Positions 1 to 7,993 of a stretch of DNA of 64,000 nucleotides are shown one piece after another. Numbering within the stretch: position 1 is the stretch's first letter; every line of letters begins with the position of its first letter. Below the pieces are notes generated by a model. The model was given only the letters and a program-made list of their open reading frames with translations, did not search any database and was not told the origin of the DNA. Position numbers and translations under genes: made by a program. Origin of the DNA: CAYNZP01 sp964401835 (lineage in GTDB: Bacteria > Planctomycetota > Phycisphaerae > SM23-33); assembly GCA_964401835.1 (NCBI GenBank), contig CAYNZP010000010.1:35886-99885 (forward strand), written 5' to 3'.

Positions 1-2
1 TG

Positions 3-1193
3 GGTCTGGTTGCCATGGCCTTTCTGTTGCATATAAATTCGTACAGTAACGAAAAGCAACGAAATCGCTTACGCCTCGCACATATGCATAAGGAGTTAGA
101 CGAGCAGCACGATTTTCTTAAAGAGCTGTCCCCTTTAAATACTCTGGAAGATTGCCTTGACCATATCGTCAAAAACGCTTCAACTCGCTTAAAATGCCAC
201 CGTGTTTCGATAATGATTCCCGACGAAAACCAGGAATATCTGCATATTGCCGCAGCCTGTGGTTTGCCAGAAGAGGTCATCAAAAAAACACGTATTCCGA
301 TTGGAGAATATGTGGCAGGACGCGTTTTCCAAAACAATGGCCCGATTCACATCAGTAACACCGATACTTCTGATTGGTCCTCAAGACTGCCGATTGCTTC
401 CCATTCCTTCATGTCTGCGCCTCTTCTGTTTTCCGGCATGCGATGGGGCGTTTCAAGGCTGGGGGTATTTAGTGTCACCGATCCAATCGGACGTACAGAC
501 TTCAGCATAGATGACGAATTTGTCTTTAGCAATATTTGTGAGGCTTCGGCAGTCGCTATCTTCAATCATATGGCCCTTGCGAAAATAAAACAGGGCAATG
601 TCGAATTTCTGGAGACAATGGTCAATGCTATTGAGGCTAAAGACAGATACACACGCGGCCATAGCGATCGAGTAAGTAAGTACGCTCTTGCAATGGGCCG
701 AAGTCTGGCCTTAAGGGATGAAACCCTCCAGCAGTTGCAAATGACCGCGCGTCTTCACGATATCGGCAAAATCGGCGTACCCGATGCGGTTTTACTTAAG
801 CCCGGCCGATTAAATCAGGAAGAGTGGCAAGCGATTCAGAGACATACGGATATCGGTGCGAAGATGCTTGCGCAGGCATCAATTGTCTCCAGCACTATTG
901 ATGCGATACGCGGACATCACGAGCGTCTTGACGGTTCTGGCTATCACGGCCTGACTCGGCCGGAAATTCCTATTATGGCAAGGGTTATTGCGGTTGCAGA
1001 CGCCTTTGATGCCATGACTACTCCCCGGCCCTATCGTGAACCGTTAGGCATCGAAGAAGCACTCTCGGAACTCGAACGCTGCCGCAATCAGCAATTCGAT
1101 TCGGCATGTGTGGATGCACTTATTGACTGCCTTAACGCTGGTGAATTTGATGAGTGGCTATCGGCAAAGCACCAAAGAAGCGTTTCCAGATAA
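3..1193 (+). CDS. GAF plus HD-GYP domain signalling protein (5' partial)
   Basis: Putative cyclic-di-GMP phosphodiesterase. The reading frame is open to the window edge. A hydrophobic stretch (GLVAMAFLLH) precedes and includes the first ATG at 15, so the visible part probably starts at the end of a membrane helix of a longer protein. Counting from that ATG, a short coiled stretch (about 13-45) is followed by a GAF-like domain (about 45-190) and an HD-GYP domain (about 200-365). The HD pair is at 248-249, within LHDIGKIGVPD, and the paired histidines are at 301-302. The signature loop reads DGSGYHG, so the Pro of GYP is His here. HD-GYP enzymes hydrolyse c-di-GMP; activity of this variant is inferred only. 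A strong terminator follows directly, so the gene ends its transcription unit. Family assignment is firm; the N-terminus and input signal are unknown. Confidence 0.9.
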   Translation, partial: GLVAMAFLLHINSYSNEKQRNRLRLAHMHKELDEQHDFLKELSPLNTLEDCLDHIVKNASTRLKCHRVSIMIPDENQEYLHIAAACGLPEEVIKKTRIPIGEYVAGRVFQNNGPIHISNTDTSDWSSRLPIASHSFMSAPLLFSGMRWGVSRLGVFSVTDPIGRTDFSIDDEFVFSNICEASAVAIFNHMALAKIKQGNVEFLETMVNAIEAKDRYTRGHSDRVSKYALAMGRSLALRDETLQQLQMTARLHDIGKIGVPDAVLLKPGRLNQEEWQAIQRHTDIGAKMLAQASIVSSTIDAIRGHHERLDGSGYHGLTRPEIPIMARVIAVADAFDAMTTPRPYREPLGIEEALSELERCRNQQFDSACVDALIDCLNAGEFDEWLSAKHQRSVSR

Positions 1194-1206
1194 ACTTATT
1201 GGAAGG

Positions 1207-1242
1207 AAAAAAAAGGCCACTCTTATAGTGGCCTTTTTTTTA
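1207..1242 (+). terminator. Rho-independent terminator after the HD-GYP gene
   Basis: A perfect GGCCAC/GTGGCC stem with a 7-nt loop is extended by A/T pairing (an A run before, a T run after) and ends in at least seven T. It lies 14 nt past the HD-GYP stop codon. The A run on the other side would also let it work on the minus strand. Confidence 0.9.
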
Positions 1243-1311
1243 TACCTTTTTTGATATCACATTTTGTGATCTTATGGCAGTTTTGAAAACTAAAAAATTC
1301 GTGTCATATAA

Positions 1312-1497
1312 TTCGCCGAACCTATTGGGACTTGCCCGGCATTTGTCCGTCTGCGTGAGCTTTTCGATGAAATGAAGAAGGAAAAGATCGGCGGGGAAGC
1401 CTTCGAGCACCTCTCAATGGGGATGAGTAACGACTACCAGGTAGCTGTCGAGGAAGGGGCGACGCTTCTCCGCATCGGCACGGCACTTTTTGAATAA
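1312..1497 (+). pseudogene. yggS: yggS (PLP homeostasis protein) C-terminal remnant
   Basis: An open stretch of about 61 codons with no plausible start codon, bounded upstream by a stop. From about codon 14 it reads like the last 45-50 residues of the YggS/PROSC family. LSMGMSNDYQVAVEEGATLL matches the family's conserved LSMGMS-D-x-A-x-x-EGAT segment, and it ends RIGTALFE-stop like intact members. The front of the gene (about 170 residues, including the PLP lysine) is absent from the preceding sequence, where there is only a terminator and A/T-rich DNA. It is a decayed copy or the tail left by a deletion. YggS binds pyridoxal phosphate and tunes vitamin B6 pools; an intact copy may exist elsewhere in the genome. 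Confidence 0.8.
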
Positions 1498-1509
1498 TCT
1501 GACGAACTC

Positions 1510-2031
1510 TTAACTACTCAACGCTTCAATTATCGCTTTGCAGAAGGCAGGCAGGTCATCTGGCTTTCTCGAGGTTATGACGTTTCCGTCTACAACGCAT
1601 TCTTCGTCGATCCAGTCGGCTCCGGCGTTTATCATGTCGTGTTTAATAGCCATGAAACTTGTCGCACGCTTGCCTTTCAATGCCTCTGTGCAGCAGAGCA
1701 TCCAGCCGCCGTGGCAAATAGCTGCCAGGACGATATTTGCTTCGGTACACTGCCGGATAAAGTTAATCATTGATTCATCCCGTCGCATATAGTCCGGGCA
1801 CCAGCCGCCGGGTACTACAACTGCATCGAAATCGCTTCCCATTACGTCGGCAGCTGCGACATCCGAGGTGCATGGATAACCGAGTTTGGAAGGATAGGTT
1901 TTGTTGGCTAGGGGAGCAACCAAGACAACATCGGCACCTTCCTCCTTAAGACGATAATACGGATACCAAGCCTCCAGTTCCTGATATTCCCTGTCGAGCA
2001 TTATCGCAATTTTTTTACCGGTTATTGCCAT
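1510..2031 (-). CDS. DJ-1/PfpI family protein
   Basis: A 173-residue single-domain protein of the DJ-1/PfpI glutamine-amidotransferase-like fold. The nucleophile elbow AAICHGG places the reactive Cys at about 106 followed by His107. The supporting acidic residue lies in the N-terminal REYQELE segment (about 14-20), and VVVPGGWCPD (about 71-80) is the family's conserved loop. Members include YhbO/YajL deglycases, PfpI peptidases and stress chaperones, and the sequence alone does not say which activity applies. No signal peptide, so cytoplasmic. It is transcribed alone, back to back with the yggS remnant and downstream of a tRNA gene on the same strand. Confidence 0.9.
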   Translation of the reverse strand: MAITGKKIAIMLDREYQELEAWYPYYRLKEEGADVVLVAPLANKTYPSKLGYPCTSDVAAADVMGSDFDAVVVPGGWCPDYMRRDESMINFIRQCTEANIVLAAICHGGWMLCCTEALKGKRATSFMAIKHDMINAGADWIDEECVVDGNVITSRKPDDLPAFCKAIIEALSS

Positions 2032-2071
2032 GGAAGTGTTCCTTATCTCAAGATATGCGAAGTGAGTCTAA

Positions 2072-2144
2072 TGGAGATGAGGGGATTCGAACCCCTGACC
2101 TACGCATTGCGAACGCGTCGCTCTCCCAACTGAGCTACATCCCC
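2072..2144 (-). tRNA. tRNA-Ala (anticodon CGC)
   Basis: Read on the minus strand this 73-nt sequence folds as a cloverleaf. The acceptor stem is GGGGATG with CATCTCC, including the alanine identity pair G3:U70. The D arm is GCTC-AGTTGGGA-GAGC and the anticodon stem is ACGCG/TGCGT around loop TTCGCAA, which gives anticodon CGC. The T arm carries GGTTCGAATCC. The 3' CCA is not encoded. Confidence 0.97.
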
Positions 2145-2220
2145 AAGGTCAGACAAAATATATAACAAATTTTTAGATTTTGTGAAAACTAATTCCGCTG
2201 GAGTTTAATAATCTTAACCT

Positions 2221-3207
2221 TCAAATAGCAAAAATTGCCGCCACAGTATAGCAAATGCCTCCGGCGATAATGGGTGTGGTAATCCAGCCGAGGAATATCC
2301 GTAGCAGGATTTTGTGATCAATTGTTTTGACGCTCTTTGCAATACCTATTCCAAGCACAGCTCCAATAATTGCCTGGCTGGTCGAGACGGGAACGCCAAT
2401 AAGAGCGTATATGTGAACCGTAATAGCTTCGGACAAAACTGCTATGAATGCAGAAAATGCCCCTAGCTGAACAAGCCGGCTTCCGACGGTGAACATGACG
2501 TTTCGGCTGTAGGTTATCACGCCAAGTGCGATACTAGCGCCGCCGACCAGTACAAGGATAAGTTCTGCATTCTCGAATCCGTCCAGCAGGCCTGTTGTGT
2601 AGAAAACTCCTGTAACATTGGCGACGTTGTTGGCCCCGAGGGCGTATGCGCCGTAAGCACCGCTTAAAAGAAGGGCGGCTTTAAGAAATATGGACCGGTT
2701 GATTAAGTTTAAGCCAAGTCTGTCAAACAGCCAGCCGAGCACCGGATAAAGCACAGCTGCTATTATCGCAGCGCCAATTGGCGTGCCGACCCAGCAGATT
2801 ACGACCTTTGTCAGTTTTGACCACACAACCGCTTCGGGATTTAGATAGAGGCCCATTCCCAATATCGCACCGACAACCGCCTGCGAGGTCGATACGGGCA
2901 GTTTAAACGTCGTCATCAAAAGAACGGTAAGGCCAGCTATGAGCGAGACCAGCATCGCTGACTGAGCCGTCTGGCTTGACAGGCCGCTGAGAGTTTGAAT
3001 GCCCTCGCTTCCCTGAAGCAAGGCGCCCAGAATGATAAAAACCGATGAGAGTATTACGGCAGTGCGGAACTTTATCATCCGCGACGCCACGGCAGTACCG
3101 AAGACGTTCGCTGCGTCGTTGGACCCAAGGGCCCAGCCCAGAATGACTCCACCAGAAAGTTGGTACATGAAATTAGTAAAAACCCAGCCGAACTGATAGT
3201 AATCCAA
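2221..3207 (-). CDS. PiT family inorganic phosphate transporter
   Basis: A 328-residue polytopic membrane protein that imports inorganic phosphate, by family driven by H+ or Na+ and possibly as a metal-phosphate complex. It shows the internal duplication of PiT proteins: GSNDAAN at about 28-34 is repeated as GANNVAN at 191-197, and PVSTSQA at about 104 recurs in the second half. About ten hydrophobic segments fill the chain, and the length fits compact bacterial PiT proteins. The gene follows the DUF47 gene after 25 nt, the standard operon partner in bacteria and archaea. There is no sign of frameshift or decay. A second, unrelated phosphate transporter lies at 26057-27334. Confidence 0.95.
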   Translation of the reverse strand: MDYYQFGWVFTNFMYQLSGGVILGWALGSNDAANVFGTAVASRMIKFRTAVILSSVFIILGALLQGSEGIQTLSGLSSQTAQSAMLVSLIAGLTVLLMTTFKLPVSTSQAVVGAILGMGLYLNPEAVVWSKLTKVVICWVGTPIGAAIIAAVLYPVLGWLFDRLGLNLINRSIFLKAALLLSGAYGAYALGANNVANVTGVFYTTGLLDGFENAELILVLVGGASIALGVITYSRNVMFTVGSRLVQLGAFSAFIAVLSEAITVHIYALIGVPVSTSQAIIGAVLGIGIAKSVKTIDHKILLRIFLGWITTPIIAGGICYTVAAIFAI

Positions 3208-3232
3208 GTTCAGCTGGGTCTAGCCCTAAAAC

Positions 3233-3889
3233 CTAACTTTGTCTCTTAACCGCTATATTCCTCAGCCGGTCAGCCGCGTTTTCCGCTCTGTCCGAAATCG
3301 AACCTATTTCCAGGACAAGTTCCTTTAGGAGGATTTTATCAGCCTTGTCTATATCTGAATTGAATATCTCTTTAATCAGCATCCGCTCAATTATGTCGGA
3401 TTGACTTTCCTTTTCGCTCACCCGGTTCGCGCCGACGTTGACCTTTTTGACCTTGCCGAAAAGATCTCGCATGGTTTGGCAAAGCACACCGTGGGAATCG
3501 ATGTTTATCTTGATTAATTGCTTGAACTGCTCTGTAAAATTATTCGGCACGTCCATGTTCTGGGTCCATAGCTGATAAAGTACGGACTCGCATTGATTCG
3601 GTACCAGGTCTATCGCTTCGAGCATGCCGAGAATGTCGCCCCGGGATTCGGGGATAAGGGCTTTGTCGTACATGTCAGCCTCTATCTTGCGGCGGATATC
3701 GTCAGCATTTCGTTCGTGCGAGTGGGTCTTCTCGAGCAGTTGCTCGAAAGTTTTGCCCAAGCCTTGCGTGAAATAGACCTCAAAGGCCTCTCCGAATGAC
3801 TTGATGCAGCTTTCCGTTTCCAGGAGATAGTCTTCTAAAGCGTCTTGAACCTTTTTTTCTTTTTTCCAAAAGAGCATGCTTTTCTCCAT
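3233..3889 (-). CDS. DUF47 (TIGR00153) PhoU-like phosphate transport regulator
   Basis: A 218-residue, almost entirely helical and charged protein of the DUF47 family, distantly related to PhoU. It has two three-helix halves rich in Glu/Lys. The acidic patches HSHERNADDIRRKIEADM (about 75-92) and the C-terminal SISDRAENAADRLRNI mark the metal-binding helices of this family. These proteins accompany PiT transporters and are thought to control their activity. Here the gene is first in a two-gene operon with the PiT gene 25 nt downstream. Cytoplasmic, no membrane segment. The exact mode of action is not known for the family. Confidence 0.9.
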   Translation of the reverse strand: MEKSMLFWKKEKKVQDALEDYLLETESCIKSFGEAFEVYFTQGLGKTFEQLLEKTHSHERNADDIRRKIEADMYDKALIPESRGDILGMLEAIDLVPNQCESVLYQLWTQNMDVPNNFTEQFKQLIKINIDSHGVLCQTMRDLFGKVKKVNVGANRVSEKESQSDIIERMLIKEIFNSDIDKADKILLKELVLEIGSISDRAENAADRLRNIAVKRQS

Positions 3890-3987
3890 AACCCTTGTAT
3901 TTTAGGGGTAGTAAATTGAATTTGCTCAATTTGTAATTTGGCAATTCTATGAATATGTTATGAGTTATTCAATGTTCAGAGGTTTTT

Positions 3988-5010
3988 TTATTTTTCGCAG
4001 TTGTAGCTGCAGAAGGGTTCTGAGGCGAGATAATTACCCGTTGCCGCGAATGCCCTGGCCCTGCAGCCTCCACAGATAGCCTTGAAATCGCAACTCTCGC
4101 ATTTACCTTCGAGGTCCAAATTCCGCAAATTGTTGAAGACAGCCGAGTTGTTCCAGATTTGAGCCAGATATTTATTGCGAACCGAACCGCAGCTTTTTGG
4201 CAAATAACCGCAGGGGAATACCTCGCCAGTGTGGCTGACGAATACGACGGAAAGGCCGCACAGGCATCCTCGCTCACTGGTAAGAGTCGCGCCGCGTTGG
4301 GCTGCTATGCGATAATAGTGGGGGGCGCAGGTTACTCTCAACTCAAGCGACTTTTCGCTGGCTAATTGCTTGTCGCACACCCATCCCAAAACCCGTTCAT
4401 AACGCTTGGCTGAGAGTTGATGCGTTTTTGCAATCTCAAGCCCACAGCCTACCGGAACCAGAAGGAAAAGATGAATCGCAACGGCATTGAGAAATTCTGC
4501 AAGCTCATAAAGGTCATCTATCCTGTCAGCGTTGTGGGCTGCGATTGTCGAATTTATCTGAATCGGCATGCCGACTCGATTCAAAGCTTTGATTCCAGCG
4601 ATAGCCTTTTCGAAGGCTCCAGAGAGGCCCCGAAATTCGTCGTGCGTCTGTGGGTCGGGCCCATCCAGGCTTACAGCGACTCTTCTAAAGCCAGCCTTGA
4701 CAACTTGGCTGGCAGTCTTGTCGTTTATGAGTGTGCCGTTTGTTGCAAGGGCGGTCGGCAGGGAGAGGGAACCGGCGTATTGGGCCAGTTCTTCCCAGTC
4801 ATCTCGCAAAAGAGGTTCTCCACCGGAGAAAACTACAACGGGTTTGCCAAGGTCTGAGACCGAATCAAACACCTTTTTGACTTCATCAGTTGAAAGTTCA
4901 TTGTCACTATCCTCAGTTTCCAGACGTCGGCAATGCACACACGATAAGTTGCATCGGCTGGTGGATTCCCAGAATAGCATTCTAAGTTGTGGGGTTTTTG
5001 TTGGGTTCAT
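3988..5010 (-). CDS. ahbD: AhbD-like heme synthase (radical SAM/SPASM)
   Basis: A 340-residue radical SAM enzyme with the cluster motif C20-x3-C24-x2-C27 (STSRCNLSCVHC) near the N-terminus. A SPASM-type C-terminus holds auxiliary Cys clusters (about 245-337, including CESCDFKAICGGC and a final CSYNC). The sequence pattern and its coupling to ahbC fit AhbD, which oxidatively decarboxylates two propionates of Fe-coproporphyrin III to give heme b in the siroheme-dependent pathway. The start ATG overlaps the ahbC stop by 4 nt (ATGA) and is preceded by GAGGAG at good spacing. A related SPASM peptide-modifying enzyme is the main alternative, less likely given the partner. Confidence 0.8.
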   Translation of the reverse strand: MNPTKTPQLRMLFWESTSRCNLSCVHCRRLETEDSDNELSTDEVKKVFDSVSDLGKPVVVFSGGEPLLRDDWEELAQYAGSLSLPTALATNGTLINDKTASQVVKAGFRRVAVSLDGPDPQTHDEFRGLSGAFEKAIAGIKALNRVGMPIQINSTIAAHNADRIDDLYELAEFLNAVAIHLFLLVPVGCGLEIAKTHQLSAKRYERVLGWVCDKQLASEKSLELRVTCAPHYYRIAAQRGATLTSERGCLCGLSVVFVSHTGEVFPCGYLPKSCGSVRNKYLAQIWNNSAVFNNLRNLDLEGKCESCDFKAICGGCRARAFAATGNYLASEPFCSYNCEK

Positions 5011-6164
5011 TGGGCTATCTCCTCGTCAGTAAGATAGCAGGCTGGGTCGTCTCCCCAACTTTCACCAGTTGCAGCCTCTGCTCTTGCGCGAAGATTGCCG
5101 TTACATGCATCAAGCCACCTGCAATGGCTGCAGCGACACTTAAGATGTTTTTTGCGGTCGCGAAGCTGCCTTAAAAGCGTATTTGATTGATCTGACCAGA
5201 TTTCGCTGAATCGCTTTTGGCGGACATTACCAAGGACCTTGTCCCGCCAGAACTGGTCAGGAAGAACACTACCGTCCCAACTGACGCAGCCGATGGTTAT
5301 GCCGGACGAATTCCCGCCGTTCATTTTTAAAAGCTCCAGACATCGCTGGGCCTGGGTAGGATTTTCCCTAAGCAGTCGCAGGAAAACGTAAGGGCCGTCA
5401 GCGTGATTATCTACTGTCAGCACTTCCACCTTTTTGTCGTTCGAGTTTAGCATAGCAGTGCGGTCGATTATCAAATCAAGCGTATCTCGAGTTTGCTGTT
5501 GCGACATCGCCTCATTGCGAAGATTGTTTCCCCGGCCGGCGTAAACAAGATGGTAAAAGCATATACGCCGGATATCTTCCTGGTCGATTAAATCAAATAC
5601 GGCTGGGATTTCGCGAAAGTTGCTCTGGCTCATCGTCAGGCGAAGGCCGACCTTAATCTTGGCCTTGTGGCAATTTCGAATTCCCATTAATGCAGATTCA
5701 AAAGCTCCGTCCTTGCAGCGGAATTCATCGTTAGTTTGTTGCATGCCGTCAATACTAATTCCAGCATAATCGAGCCCAGCCGATGCCAGTTTCTCGACAA
5801 GCTTTTCCGAAATGAGCGATCCGTTAGTTGAAAGGACACATCTAAGGCCGGCTTTTTTGGCATGAGAAATTAGATCGAAAATGTCTTCACGCAAAAGTGG
5901 TTCACCACCGGAAAAGAGCACTGCCGGACAGTTGAACTCGGCCAAATCATCAATTAAAGCGAGGCTTTCATTGGTCGTAAGTTCGTCTTTATCAGCACAG
6001 GCGCCACTGGCTGCATAGCAATGCTGACATTTGAGGTTGCATCTTTTCGTGCAATTGAAAACGACAATAGGCCTTTTCTCAAGGGCGCTAACATTTTTTT
6101 GCCCGTAGCGAAGATTGTCCGAAGCTTCATTAGTTCCGCAGTAAAGTTTTGATATTCCGATCAT
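5007..6164 (-). CDS. ahbC: AhbC-like 12,18-didecarboxysiroheme deacetylase (radical SAM/SPASM)
   Basis: A 385-residue radical SAM protein with cluster motif C42-x3-C46-x2-C49 (CTKRCNLKCQHCY). The N-terminus begins MIGISKLYCGTNEASDNLRY, the distinctive leader of AhbC proteins from sulfate reducers and methanogens. The C-terminal SPASM region carries further cysteines (CRCSHCRWLDAC). AhbC removes two acetate side chains from 12,18-didecarboxysiroheme, the step just before AhbD, whose gene follows with a 4-nt overlap. Together they indicate heme made from siroheme without oxygen or protoporphyrin. AhbA/B (siroheme decarboxylase) and siroheme synthesis genes are not in the window; hemB lies 11 kb away on the same strand. 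Confidence 0.85.
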   Translation of the reverse strand: MIGISKLYCGTNEASDNLRYGQKNVSALEKRPIVVFNCTKRCNLKCQHCYAASGACADKDELTTNESLALIDDLAEFNCPAVLFSGGEPLLREDIFDLISHAKKAGLRCVLSTNGSLISEKLVEKLASAGLDYAGISIDGMQQTNDEFRCKDGAFESALMGIRNCHKAKIKVGLRLTMSQSNFREIPAVFDLIDQEDIRRICFYHLVYAGRGNNLRNEAMSQQQTRDTLDLIIDRTAMLNSNDKKVEVLTVDNHADGPYVFLRLLRENPTQAQRCLELLKMNGGNSSGITIGCVSWDGSVLPDQFWRDKVLGNVRQKRFSEIWSDQSNTLLRQLRDRKKHLKCRCSHCRWLDACNGNLRARAEAATGESWGDDPACYLTDEEIAQ

Positions 6165-6245
6165 GTCAACACGAATAGAAAAAAGAAATTTGGATTATGT
6201 AAATAATAACAAACCAAAGGGGGGTGTTGATGTTAAAATTCGTAA

Positions 6246-7262
6246 TTAGAGTTGCGGCGTATCGATTTTTGGTGAATATTTTTTGACCAGCTTAATCAAA
6301 TCATCCTGTTCTGGTTGAATTTCCAGAGAAACATTCCATGCTTCCAGGCCTTTTTCGCGATAATTGGTTTGGGCCTGTTCCAGAATAAATTTGGTCATGT
6401 AAACTACCCCGATTCCTCGATAGGCCGTTGGACTGTCTGTTTCGAACTCGACAGATTTTTCGTAACATGCCAGAGATTTGTCGTAATGCTCAAGATAATA
6501 TAGGCACCTTCCCATTTGCTCCCACGCTGCAGAGTTTTGGGGATCATGCTTGGCAGCCACCTCAAAAGCTCGCAGGGCGGCCTTGATCCTGTTTTGCCGC
6601 ATATATGTCGATCCCAGGTTGAGCAGGATGTTCGGCTGGTTGGTATCTATCTCAAGAGACTGTTTATACGCCTTGACGGCTTCATAAAGATGATTTTGGC
6701 TGTCGTAGATTATTCCAAGGTTGCTCCAAGCTTGTGGGCTGTCGCCATCTATGCGGACGGCTTCCTTGCAGTATTGCTCGGCAAGTTCATATTTGCCCAT
6801 TTGGAAATAGCATGCTCCGATGTTCAGATTTGCGTCGAAATCTTCCGGCTGAATTGTAATCGCCCGAAGATAGACCTTCACGGCCTGACGCAGGTATTGT
6901 TGAGCACGATTGAAGGATTGGCAACTTTCTGCGAGCAACTGGTACGTTACCGCGAGATTATATTGTGGCTTAAATGCATAGGGATTGGTCTGACAGGCTG
7001 TTTCGTAGTAGTGCTTGGCGACCTCGTAGTTGCCGCGTTTACGATGGATGTCTCCTGCGGCTGCAAAAGCTACCGACAGATGAGGATCCTGCTTTATCGC
7101 TTCAGTGAGTTCGGTAAGTGCAGCATCGAAATCACCCTGGTCGGCCAGTATCTGGCTCATTACATAATGGTCGATGGCTTGTTGCGTCTGAACCTGGCCA
7201 TCGCACCCTATGATAACGAGCATTGTAACTGCAGGCAGTACAACAAGCAGTCCTTTGCGCAT
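6246..7262 (-). CDS. TPR-repeat lipoprotein
   Basis: A 338-residue protein with an N-terminal lipoprotein signal (hydrophobic run ending LVIIGC, the lipobox, Cys at about 19), so probably membrane-anchored and periplasm-facing. The rest is a chain of at least six tetratricopeptide repeats (about 35-315), recognisable by recurring patterns such as A-x-x-NLG-x-x-Y and A-x-x-x-Y-x-x-A. TPRs are protein-binding scaffolds, and no catalytic domain is present. The closing segment (GLEAWNVSLEIQPEQDDLIK) is strikingly like that of the TPR protein at 49459-50556, so the two are probably paralogues. Divergent from rnpA. Partners unknown. Confidence 0.88.
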   Translation of the reverse strand: MRKGLLVVLPAVTMLVIIGCDGQVQTQQAIDHYVMSQILADQGDFDAALTELTEAIKQDPHLSVAFAAAGDIHRKRGNYEVAKHYYETACQTNPYAFKPQYNLAVTYQLLAESCQSFNRAQQYLRQAVKVYLRAITIQPEDFDANLNIGACYFQMGKYELAEQYCKEAVRIDGDSPQAWSNLGIIYDSQNHLYEAVKAYKQSLEIDTNQPNILLNLGSTYMRQNRIKAALRAFEVAAKHDPQNSAAWEQMGRCLYYLEHYDKSLACYEKSVEFETDSPTAYRGIGVVYMTKFILEQAQTNYREKGLEAWNVSLEIQPEQDDLIKLVKKYSPKIDTPQL

Positions 7263-7406
7263 TTAAGCTGCCTCCATGGTAAAACTTATCCTTGTAAACG
7301 TACTTCAGATGTATTTTTTAGTATCCAAAGGCCTTTTGGTCAAGTAAATGATATTTCAACTATGCCCAAGCCCGAGCAGATATGTACAATAAAACCTTAT
7401 TTTGAT

Positions 7407-7757
7407 ATGAATATGAGATATAAGGCCCCTAAATCTATGAGACTCTCTCGCCGAAACGATATCTCACGTATTTTTCACCAGGCCAGCCGAGCAAACGATG
7501 GAGTGATTACGCTTTATGCGTTGCGTAATGAGCTTAACCACAGCCGCTTAGGTGTAGGGGTGTCAAAGCGTCATGGTAACGCGGTCTGCCGAAACCGCAT
7601 AAAACGGCTTTGCAGGGAAGCGTTCCGGCTGAGTCGGCCGGAATTGCCAAACGGGTTTGATTTTATGGTTGTTCCACGCGTTGGGGCAGAGTTCACGCTG
7701 GAAAAATTAAAATCCTCGATAAAATCGCTTTCCAAACGCCTAGCCGACAATTCTTGA
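7407..7757 (+). CDS. rnpA: Ribonuclease P protein component
   Basis: A basic protein of about 116 residues. It assists the RNase P RNA in trimming tRNA 5' leaders. The conserved RNR core GNAVCRNRIKRLCREAFR is intact, preceded by RLGVGVSKRHG and followed by DFMVVPRVGAEFT, as in the family. The frame is open far upstream antisense to the TPR gene, so the start is a judgement. I chose the ATG at 7407, which gives MNMRYKAPKSMRLSRR; family members usually have 5-10 residues before this RL-x-RR. ATGs at 7362, 7413 and 7437 are alternatives, and no clear ribosome binding site decides. yidD follows 19 nt later. The usual upstream rpmH (ribosomal protein L34) is not visible. Confidence 0.9.
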   Translation: MNMRYKAPKSMRLSRRNDISRIFHQASRANDGVITLYALRNELNHSRLGVGVSKRHGNAVCRNRIKRLCREAFRLSRPELPNGFDFMVVPRVGAEFTLEKLKSSIKSLSKRLADNS

Positions 7758-7776
7758 CAAAAAGGGCATAATCCAA

Positions 7777-7986
7777 GTGAAGCAGTTTTTGATATTTCTT
7801 GTGCGACTCTACCAGTTGACCTTGTCGCCTTATATTGGGATGCACTGCAAGTATATGCCTACATGTAGCAATTATTTTATTGAAGCATTACAAAAGCGAG
7901 GCGCTTTGCGCGGAACACTATTGGGGATCTGGCGTATTATCCGTTGTAACCCGTTGAGCAAGGGGGGCTGCGACCCGGTGCCGTAA
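7777..7986 (+). CDS. yidD: YidD, membrane protein insertion efficiency factor
   Basis: A 69-residue protein with an amphipathic N-terminal helix (QFLIFLVRLYQLTLSP) and the family's cysteine-bearing core (CKYMPTCSNYFIEA, then RCNPLSKGGCDPVP at the C-terminus). YidD associates with the inner face of the membrane and helps YidC-dependent insertion. GTG start at 7777, 19 nt after rnpA, which is the classical order. The expected next gene, yidC, is absent here; instead a convergent LOG gene follows 8 nt away. Confidence 0.92.
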   Translation: MKQFLIFLVRLYQLTLSPYIGMHCKYMPTCSNYFIEALQKRGALRGTLLGIWRIIRCNPLSKGGCDPVP

Positions 7987-7993
7987 GCCGGAA

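Noticed and set aside
6516..7361. Upstream extension of the rnpA frame, antisense to the TPR lipoprotein
   Set aside because: The translation is not protein-like and overlaps a real gene; only the part from about 7407 matches RnpA.
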